Below, piece by piece: positions 16,421 to 21,879 of a DNA stretch of 21,879 nucleotides. This stretch comes from an uncultured Lachnospiraceae bacterium (GTDB lineage: Bacteria > Bacillota > Clostridia > Lachnospirales > Lachnospiraceae): NCBI GenBank assembly GCA_910577735.1, contig CAJTOO010000035.1, positions 1 through 21,879 of the forward strand. The letters run 5' to 3'. Numbering within the stretch: the first letter of the stretch is position 1; every line of letters begins with the position of its first letter. The notes below the pieces were generated by a model. It was not told where the DNA came from. It worked only from the letters and a program-made list of their open reading frames with translations, and searched no databases. A program made the translations under genes and the position numbers.

Positions 16421-17262
16421 TCCATCAACTTCCTGTTTGCATAAGTCTTCGGCGGCACACCCACAAGCCGCTTAAAGACCGTAATAAAATAGTTATAATC
16501 ATGAAATCCGCATTCGGATGCAATCTCCGCAAGCGCAAGGTCAGGACGTTCTGATAACAGATGTTTTGCCTTGTCAATGCGGAGATTTCTGATATGTTGG
16601 GCGATTCCCATGCCATAACTTTGCTGGGCAATCTCATAAAGCTGTGTCTTTCCAATTCTGAAATGCCTGGCTATTTGCATGGCATCTATTTTTTCCCTGA
16701 AATGTTCCTGAATATACATATCAATCTGTACGGGAAGCTCCTGCTGGTGCAGCGATACCATCCGTTCCATACACAGATAGACGGCAACGGCCTGCATGAT
16801 GTGTGAGGCGGAAGAGATATAGTCTTGTGTGATCGTCGGTTGTCTCAGGGCAGACAGTTTCAGAGCCGCCATGTCAATCTGATATGCTTTACAGCATTTC
16901 TCGATCTGCTGCCAGCCTTCTTCGCGGGAAGAATAGGAGAACACATGCCCGAAGAACAGGTATCCGATTACGATGTTTCCAAGAATAATGGGAGCGATAC
17001 TTTCCGTCATGCCTGCATGACATTTATAGGTATATGGTTCCCTGTGCCTGGCGGCAGATTCGCAGGCCCGCTTGTCGCATAGATGGCATTGTGCGGCAGC
17101 AGTTTCATCAGAACGGATAATCTGACAGAAGTCTGCAATCTGTTCCGGGTAAGCGGCAAGTTCATGGAAGGTGTCGTCAAAGACCGTGATACGGATGCCG
17201 GTCATATGATAGAAATCTTTTAGCAGGGAATTTAGTTTGGTCAGGTTGAAACTGGATATCAT
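16417..17262 (-). CDS. PocR-sensor AraC family regulator
   Basis: This 281-residue protein has an N-terminal PocR-type ligand-binding domain (about 5-160), recognisable from ITVFDDTFHELAAYP, the Cys-rich FCQIIRSDETAAAQCHLCD, YKCHAGMTESIAPI and IGYLFFGHVF. The C-terminal AraC DNA-binding domain spans about 178-281 (MQIARHFRIGKTQLYEIAQ, then LALAEIASECGFHDYNYF and VGVPPKTY). PocR domains are proposed to sense small metabolites such as sugars or diols. The frame extends six codons to a TTG at 17280, but ATG 17262 is preferred because AAGGAA lies 8 bases upstream of it. It is divergent from the isomerase operon, its likely target. Its stop overlaps the GH16 stop by four bases on opposite strands. 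Confidence 0.92.
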   Translation of the reverse strand: MISSFNLTKLNSLLKDFYHMTGIRITVFDDTFHELAAYPEQIADFCQIIRSDETAAAQCHLCDKRACESAARHREPYTYKCHAGMTESIAPIILGNIVIGYLFFGHVFSYSSREEGWQQIEKCCKAYQIDMAALKLSALRQPTITQDYISSASHIMQAVAVYLCMERMVSLHQQELPVQIDMYIQEHFREKIDAMQIARHFRIGKTQLYEIAQQSYGMGIAQHIRNLRIDKAKHLLSERPDLALAEIASECGFHDYNYFITVFKRLVGVPPKTYANRKLMD

Positions 17263-17354
17263 AAAGTGTTTTCCTTTCAAAGAGCAGGTTGTGTTTGGTA
17301 AATGGCTGTGGATTTGAGCTGTGCAGGGAGCATATATGCGGCAAGGGTGCTGAC

Positions 17355-17423
17355 TCTATATAAGATAGTAGCATGCACGCGGACAAATTCAAAGTGAAAA
17401 GAACAAATATCTATATAAAATAG
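17355..17423. promoter_or_regulatory. Paired 14-bp direct repeats, candidate PocR/AraC sites
   Basis: TCTATATAAGATAG (17355-17368) and TCTATATAAAATAG (17410-17423) differ at one base and lie 55 bases apart in the same orientation. The left copy overlaps the -10 of the regulator's own leftward promoter; the right copy ends just before the -35 of the rightward operon. That arrangement fits autorepression plus activation by one protein. The repeats are seen; function is inferred. Confidence 0.5.
17365..17392 (-). promoter_or_regulatory. Candidate promoter of the PocR/AraC gene
   Basis: On the minus strand TTGAAT (17392-17387), a 16-base spacer and TACTAT (17370-17365) form a moderate sigma-A promoter about 100 bases upstream of the start. 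The left 14-bp repeat overlaps its -10. Confidence 0.35.
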
Positions 17424-17424
17424 A

Positions 17425-17453
17425 TTCTTTTGCGAATAAAATAAAAGTATAGT
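17425..17453 (+). promoter_or_regulatory. Candidate promoter of the isomerase-kinase operon
   Basis: TATAGT (17448-17453) lies 17 bases after a very poor -35, TTCTTT (17425-17430). The right 14-bp repeat ends two bases before this -35, the position expected for an activator that contacts polymerase. The transcript would carry a leader of about 100 bases in which GATTCC (17502-17507) pairs with GGAATC (17514-17519). Confidence 0.4.
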
Positions 17454-17562
17454 AAACCATTTGCAGATGAATTTATTAAAATCGAGCAAACATGCTTACG
17501 AGATTCCTTTCGTGGAATCGGATAACAAAAGAAGTTCCTGTAGTTATGGAAGGAGAGAAGAT

Positions 17563-18966
17563 ATGGGGAAAAAGATGACTTTTGCACTGGCATTCTGTAA
17601 CAGAGGATTTATGCCGGGCGAACTGATTTACGGTGCCAGGGAGGATATGGTAAAGGCGGTGACAGATGCAGGGTATGATTACATAGCCATGGATGCCGAA
17701 CTTACCAGATATGGCGGGATTGAGACCAGGGATGAGGGCCTTTTATATGCGAAATGGCTCAAGGAGCATGAAGGACAGTACGACGGCGTGATATTTTCCA
17801 TGCCCATTTTTGCAGATGAGAACGGTGCTATCACGGCATTGCAGGATGCAGGGGTTCCGATTCTGATGCAGGCATATCCGGATGAGATCGGCAAGATGGA
17901 TTTTGCCCATAGAAGAGACGCTTTCTGCGGCAAGTTTTCTGTGACAGATGTGTTTACCCAGTATCAGGTGCCTTTTACGGTGATGAAACCCCATGTGGTG
18001 CACCCTTTGTCGGAAGCTTTTGCACAGAATCTGCGGGACTTTGCAGCTGTCTGCCGTGTGGTAAATGGAATGAAGAGGTGTAACATCGGGTGTATCGGCG
18101 CCAGGACGACAGCCTTTAAGACCGTGCGGTTTGACGAGATTACCATGCAGAAGTACGGAATTAATGTGGAATCCTTCGACCTGTCGGAGCTGGTGTTTAA
18201 GGTAGGGAAAAAGGCTGACGATGAGGAAGCAGTGGTTAAGAAGGTGGCTGCTCTGGAAGCTTATTCAGACTTTACCGGGGTAGCGGCAGATAAAAAGCTG
18301 ATGCTGGCTAAAATATCGGTTGTTATTGATGAGTATATCAGTGCTTATCATCTGGACGCCATAGCCCTGCGCTGCTGGAATGAGATGGAAGAGATTCTGC
18401 GGGTATGTCCCTGTGTGCTGTTGTCGGAGTTAAATGACAGGGGGATTGCGGCATCCTGTGAGATTGATATGTGTTCTGCCATTACCATGCGTGCCATGGC
18501 GCTGGCCAGTGAGATTCCGACTACGGTACTGGACTGGAATAATAACTATGGTGAAGAAGAGAACAAGGTTATCCTGTTCCATTGCGGACCGGTACCGAAG
18601 AGCCTCATGACGGACCAGGGCAGAGTGACCAGCCATAAGATGTTCGATAAGACTGATCCCGGGTCCGGCTGCGGCACCAATGAGGGACGGATCAAGCCGG
18701 GCAAGGTGACCCTTTCCAACTGTCAGACCAAGGATGGGAAGATTATTGTATATGCCAGCGAGGCGGCGTTTACGGATGATCCCATTGAAGAGGCGTTCTT
18801 TGGATGCGGCGGCGTCTGCGAGATACCCGATATGCAGGATAAGATGATCAGGCTGGCCAGAGGCGGTTTTAAGCACCATACATCGGTGGGGGCAGGCCAC
18901 ATGAAAGAGATTCTGAAAGAGGCATTTACAACCTACCTGGGGTATGAGTGGGTAGAGATTGACTAG
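17563..18966 (+). CDS. L-fucose isomerase-related sugar isomerase
   Basis: This 467-residue cytosolic protein resembles the L-fucose/D-arabinose isomerase superfamily (COG2407-like). Its Rossmann-type N-terminal part is followed by a C-terminal part carrying likely metal ligands: Glu274 in RCWNEMEE, Glu300 and Asp302 in CEIDMCSAI, and His438/His439/His446 in KHHTSVGAGH. These enzymes interconvert aldoses and ketoses with a divalent metal. The substrate is not identifiable; a deoxyhexose or pentose is likely given the following FGGY kinase. The frame is open to 17461, but ATG 17563 has GGAAGGAGAG right before it and gives the normal MGKKMTFALAF start; the extension lies in the leader hairpin. 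It heads a three-gene operon. Confidence 0.88.
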   Translation: MGKKMTFALAFCNRGFMPGELIYGAREDMVKAVTDAGYDYIAMDAELTRYGGIETRDEGLLYAKWLKEHEGQYDGVIFSMPIFADENGAITALQDAGVPILMQAYPDEIGKMDFAHRRDAFCGKFSVTDVFTQYQVPFTVMKPHVVHPLSEAFAQNLRDFAAVCRVVNGMKRCNIGCIGARTTAFKTVRFDEITMQKYGINVESFDLSELVFKVGKKADDEEAVVKKVAALEAYSDFTGVAADKKLMLAKISVVIDEYISAYHLDAIALRCWNEMEEILRVCPCVLLSELNDRGIAASCEIDMCSAITMRAMALASEIPTTVLDWNNNYGEEENKVILFHCGPVPKSLMTDQGRVTSHKMFDKTDPGSGCGTNEGRIKPGKVTLSNCQTKDGKIIVYASEAAFTDDPIEEAFFGCGGVCEIPDMQDKMIRLARGGFKHHTSVGAGHMKEILKEAFTTYLGYEWVEID

Positions 18967-19062
18967 AAGAGGGCATAGTTGGACTGGAAATCCGCACGGA
19001 AGCAAAGAGCGATCAGGTGCAATTTGGGCTGGCGTGCAGAGATTCCGGGATGGAGGTATACC

Positions 19063-20559
19063 ATGAAAATCGCAGGACTTGATATCGGGACGACGGGATG
19101 CAAATGTACTGTATTTGATGAGCAGGGCAGATATCTTAACAAGGCGTACCGGGATTATCCGGTGCGCCGGGAAGTGGGCGGTCATGAAATAGATATTCTG
19201 GCATTGTTAGAAGGCGTGTATGCGGTTATCCGTGAAATGGCGGCACAGTATCCTGATATAGCCGGGATTGGAGTGACCAGCTTCGGAGAGACCTTTATCA
19301 TGACTGATGAGGAGGGGATGCCGCTCCATCCGGCCATGCTGTACACGGATTCCAGGGGCGGGGAAGAGTGTCTGGCGCTGACAGAGCAGCTTGGGGCAAG
19401 GAACATTGCCCATATCACAGGCGTGCGGCCCCACGAGATGTACAGCATTTCCAAGATTATGTGGATGAAGAACCATCGGCCAGAGCTCTATCAGGCAGCC
19501 AGACATATTTTCCTCATGGAAGATTATGTGGTTTATAAACTGACAGGCAAGGCCCGGATTGATTATTCCCTGGCGGCCAGGACCATGGCGTTTGACATTC
19601 ACGCTCTGGATTGGAGTAAAGAAATTCTGGACGCGGCAGGCGTTGACCGGGAACTCTTCTCTGCCTGTGTGCCCACAGGCACTATGGCAGGAACAATCCT
19701 TCCGGATAAAGCAGAGAGATTGGGGCTTACAGCACAGACAAAGATTGTGTCAATCAGCCATGACCAGGTGGCTGCCGCCGTGGGGGCGGGTGCCTTTGAC
19801 GGAAGGGTGGCTGTGGACGGTGCGGGGACGGTGGAGTGTCTGACCCCTATTTATGACAGACTGCCGGACATTGATTGCATGTATGAAGGCTATTTTTCCG
19901 TAGTGCCCTATGTGGTGCCGGGCACTTACGTGGCATATGCCTTTTCCTATACGGGGGGTGCGCTGATTCAGTGGTGTGTGGAGAACCTTGCCGGAAAAGA
20001 AATGGAGCAGGCGAAAGCGCAGGGCATATCGGTCAATGAGCTGCTGGAAAAGGCATATACAGACAGGCAGGAAGGACCCAGCGGCTTATTGGTATTACCA
20101 CATTTTGCCGGGGCGGCCACACCCTATATGGATACAGGTGCAAAAGGCGCAGTTCTGGGACTGACCACAGCGTCCACACTGGCGGAGATTTACCGCGGAT
20201 GTATGGAAGGAGTGGCCTATGAGATGTATTTGAACTATCAGGCTCTGCGGGGTTCTGGCATCCGCTTTGAAAAGCTTAACGCCACAGGCGGAGGAGCCCG
20301 CTCAGCGGTCTGGATGCAGATGAAGGCTGACGTCCTGAATCTGCCCATTACTGCTTTAAAGACTGTGGACGCCGGAACCGTGGGAAGTGCAATGCTTACA
20401 GGGGTGGCGGCAGGCATATTTACAGATTTGCAGGATGCAGCGGCGCACATGGTGGAGGAGACAGTGACCTATGAACCCAGACCGGATATGCATGAGAAGT
20501 ATATGCAGGTGTTTGCGCGCTACCGTAAAGTGTATGAGGCGGTAAGACCGCTGGTCTGA
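19063..20559 (+). CDS. FGGY family carbohydrate kinase
   Basis: This 498-residue kinase has both FGGY lobes. The phosphate-binding motif DIGTTG is at residues 7-12; the catalytic base is expected at Asp234 in SISHDQVAAAVGAG. The C-terminal lobe shows LNATGGGARSAVWMQMKADVLNLPI and DAGTVGSAMLTGVAAG, typical of FGGY kinases. It should phosphorylate the ketose made by the upstream isomerase; xylulokinase- or fuculokinase-like roles are both possible. ATG 19063 is chosen over an open extension to 18979 because GGAGGT (19053-19058) precedes it and MKIAGLDIGTTG is the standard N-terminus. It follows the isomerase by 96 bases and precedes the epimerase-like gene by 39. Confidence 0.92.
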   Translation: MKIAGLDIGTTGCKCTVFDEQGRYLNKAYRDYPVRREVGGHEIDILALLEGVYAVIREMAAQYPDIAGIGVTSFGETFIMTDEEGMPLHPAMLYTDSRGGEECLALTEQLGARNIAHITGVRPHEMYSISKIMWMKNHRPELYQAARHIFLMEDYVVYKLTGKARIDYSLAARTMAFDIHALDWSKEILDAAGVDRELFSACVPTGTMAGTILPDKAERLGLTAQTKIVSISHDQVAAAVGAGAFDGRVAVDGAGTVECLTPIYDRLPDIDCMYEGYFSVVPYVVPGTYVAYAFSYTGGALIQWCVENLAGKEMEQAKAQGISVNELLEKAYTDRQEGPSGLLVLPHFAGAATPYMDTGAKGAVLGLTTASTLAEIYRGCMEGVAYEMYLNYQALRGSGIRFEKLNATGGGARSAVWMQMKADVLNLPITALKTVDAGTVGSAMLTGVAAGIFTDLQDAAAHMVEETVTYEPRPDMHEKYMQVFARYRKVYEAVRPLV

Positions 20560-20598
20560 TAGAGTGAGGTTTGGAAGAAGGATAATGCGGAGGTAAAG

Positions 20599-21561
20599 AT
20601 GAATCCTTATATTGGACATGATTCCCAGATTTATGGGATTGAGGAACACCGCCTTGTGGGCGGTAAGGGCGACGGGATGCGCCTGTATGAAGTGAATAAT
20701 GGAAAAGGACTTATGATGACAGTTTCTCCGGATCGGAATGGCGATATTACAAGGCTTCGGTACAAAGGTATCAATTTAAGCTACATGTCGCCCTGCGGCT
20801 ATGTGGCGCCGGCATACTATGACAGTATCGGGAGCAACTGGCTGGGGTCCTTTACGGCAGGCTTTCTGACAACATGCGGTCTGCAGGCGGTAGGTTCTCC
20901 CTGCCAGGATGAAGGGGAAGAGCTGCCTCTGCACGGTTCTATCGGCAACACACCCTGTGAGCGGGCATACTGGACGGAAGAAAAGGGCGCATTGGTGATC
21001 CACACGGTGACCAAAGACGAGGCCATCTTTGGACGGAAACTCAGACTTTCACGGGAAATTCAGGTTTCCACAGAGCACAACAGCTTTGTGATTGAAGACA
21101 CGATTACAAATACCGGGGACAGGGTGGAGCCGGTGGAGATTCTTTATCATATGAACATGGGCTATCCGCTTCTGGACGAGGACAGCGTCATTACCATTCC
21201 TTCTGTGGAGGTTATACCAAGGGATGACCATGCCGCAGAGGATATTGATAACTGGATGCACATGGAAAAGCCCACAGCAGGGTATCAGGAACGGTGTTAT
21301 TATCACAAGTTTGCGGATGAGGAGGGCAGCGCCCAGATTTATCAGCCCAAACATGACGTGCGGCTTACGATTTCCTTTGACGCCAAAGAACTGGATGGGT
21401 TTGTGGAGTGGAAGATGATGGGAATCCGGGATTACGTCCTGGGTCTGGAATGCGGGAACTGCTATCCGGACGGGCGTGATGTGATGCGGAAGAATGGGAT
21501 GCTGAAATTCTTACAGCCGGGTGAGACGAAGGTGTACCGGGTGAAGGTGGATGTGGAGTAA
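20599..21561 (+). CDS. DUF4432 aldose 1-epimerase-like protein
   Basis: This 320-residue protein has a galactose mutarotase-like beta-sandwich, as in the DUF4432 family. Visible elements are MRLYEVNNGKGLMMTVSPDRNGDITRLRYKG at the start, LHGSIGNTPC near residue 114, EILYHMNMGYPLLDEDS near residue 181 and a late LECGNCYPDG. The central histidines (in LHGS and YHMN) and acidic residues suit a mutarotase, but catalytic assignment is inference. In an operon with isomerase and kinase it probably supplies the sugar anomer or ring form used by the isomerase. GGAGGT (20589-20594) precedes the ATG. It is the last gene of the operon, followed by hairpins. Confidence 0.88.
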   Translation: MNPYIGHDSQIYGIEEHRLVGGKGDGMRLYEVNNGKGLMMTVSPDRNGDITRLRYKGINLSYMSPCGYVAPAYYDSIGSNWLGSFTAGFLTTCGLQAVGSPCQDEGEELPLHGSIGNTPCERAYWTEEKGALVIHTVTKDEAIFGRKLRLSREIQVSTEHNSFVIEDTITNTGDRVEPVEILYHMNMGYPLLDEDSVITIPSVEVIPRDDHAAEDIDNWMHMEKPTAGYQERCYYHKFADEEGSAQIYQPKHDVRLTISFDAKELDGFVEWKMMGIRDYVLGLECGNCYPDGRDVMRKNGMLKFLQPGETKVYRVKVDVE

Positions 21562-21567
21562 GAGAGG

Positions 21568-21587
21568 AAGCAGCAGAGCAGCTGCTT
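21568..21587 (+). terminator. Hairpin after the isomerase operon
   Basis: AAGCAGC (21568-21574) pairs with GCTGCTT (21581-21587) around AGAGCA. Only a short T-run follows, so alone it is a weak terminator; it lies 20 bases before a much stronger hairpin. Confidence 0.4.
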
Positions 21588-21606
21588 TACATTTATAATG
21601 ACAGGA

Positions 21607-21645
21607 GTAGAAAAGCAGGCGCAGTGAGGTGGCCTGCTTTTCTAC
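21607..21645. terminator. Strong 14-bp hairpin, probable terminator
   Basis: GTAGAAAAGCAGGC (21607-21620) pairs perfectly with GCCTGCTTTTCTAC (21632-21645) around an 11-base loop; GACA/TGTC (21600-21603 and 21646-21649) can extend it past a bulge. There is no clean T-run after the stem, but it is by far the strongest stem in the 3' region and closes the operon. Confidence 0.6.
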
Positions 21646-21740
21646 TGTCTATCATGGGTAGACAGATTGGCTATTTGTGTTTGCGGTACATAAAAATGTA
21701 TATTTGCACATGAAACATGAAATAGGAATGAATAATATAG

Positions 21741-21769
21741 TTGAAAAATGTATGTCATTTATATATAAT
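21741..21769 (+). promoter_or_regulatory. Near-consensus sigma-A promoter reading out of the window
   Basis: TTGAAA (21741-21746), a 17-base spacer and TATAAT (21764-21769) make the best promoter match in the window. Transcription should begin near 21776 and drive a rightward gene that starts beyond 21879. Confidence 0.65.
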
Positions 21770-21804
21770 AGATGAGAAGCATTGGAAATATCTTATGGGA
21801 ATCA

Positions 21805-21856
21805 TAATTACCAAAACCAGTAATAATGAAGGATAATTCCTGATTATCGGTAATTA
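21805..21856 (+). promoter_or_regulatory. Structured 5' leader or operator
   Basis: TAATTACC (21805-21812) is exactly complementary to GGTAATTA (21849-21856). GATAAT (21832-21837) pairs with ATTATC (21843-21848) directly inside the right arm, so the two stems can stack. The element starts about 30 bases after the predicted transcription start. It could be a leader RNA fold or a protein operator; I recognise no known riboswitch or T-box motif. Confidence 0.3.
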
Positions 21857-21879
21857 GTTAGATGTATAATTGGGAGTTA

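Larger units (their letters stand above)
21562..21879. other. Intergenic region at right end
   Basis: This 318-base stretch has no gene I can support. It contains the two hairpins closing the isomerase operon, an AT-rich spacer, a strong rightward promoter and a palindromic leader. The next gene begins outside the window. Confidence 0.7.

Noticed and set aside
17461..17562. Upstream extension of the isomerase gene by 34 codons
   Set aside because: It runs through the leader hairpin just after the -10 box; a strong ribosome binding site precedes ATG 17563 instead.
18430..19185. 251-residue minus-strand frame over the isomerase and kinase genes
   Set aside because: It spans two real genes antisense and has no recognisable domain.
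1260..21879. CcpA catabolite-response sites in the intergenic regions
   Set aside because: I looked for TGNAANCGNTNNCA-like sites near each promoter and found none convincing.

Overview
The window looks like a carbohydrate-utilisation region from the chromosome of a Gram-positive, low-to-mid GC Firmicute, most likely a gut-type clostridium (Lachnospiraceae-like). This rests on strong AGGAGG-type ribosome binding sites, AT-rich sigma-A-like promoters, lipoprotein solute-binding proteins, MalF/MalG-type permeases encoded without their own ATPase, and ROK and AraC regulators. The genus is inference. I saw no rRNA, tRNA, CRISPR array, insertion sequence or phage gene.

Left part (1-8711): a 389-residue cytosolic six-hairpin glycosidase-like gene of unknown family reads leftward, divergent from a ROK repressor-type regulator. 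The two share a promoter region holding a perfect 10-bp-arm inverted repeat. Behind the ROK gene follow a lipoprotein sugar-binding protein, two permeases and a 901-residue GH94 phosphorylase. The order (binding protein, permease, permease, long GH94) matches what I recall for the bacterial laminaribiose phosphorylase locus. A hairpin terminator closes the unit.

Middle part (8717-16420): an AraC-type regulator is divergent from a second GH94 phosphorylase of 804 residues, in the size class of cellobiose and chitobiose phosphorylases. It is followed by a second binding protein and permease pair and a GH16 endo-beta-glucanase that has no signal peptide. Together the two units suggest import of beta-linked gluco-oligosaccharides (beta-1,3 or mixed beta-1,3/1,4), optional internal cleavage by the cytosolic GH16, and phosphorolysis to glucose 1-phosphate by two enzymes of different linkage or length preference. 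The ATPase is presumably a shared MsmX-like protein encoded elsewhere.

Right part (16417-21561): a PocR-sensor/AraC regulator is divergent from an operon of an L-fucose-isomerase-related protein, an FGGY sugar kinase and a DUF4432 aldose-epimerase-like protein. This is an aldose isomerisation and phosphorylation module for an unidentified sugar, with neither transporter nor aldolase in the window. A 14-bp matched repeat lies at each of its two divergent promoters. The last 318 bases hold two hairpins (the second with a 14-bp perfect stem), a near-consensus rightward promoter and a structured leader for a gene outside the window.
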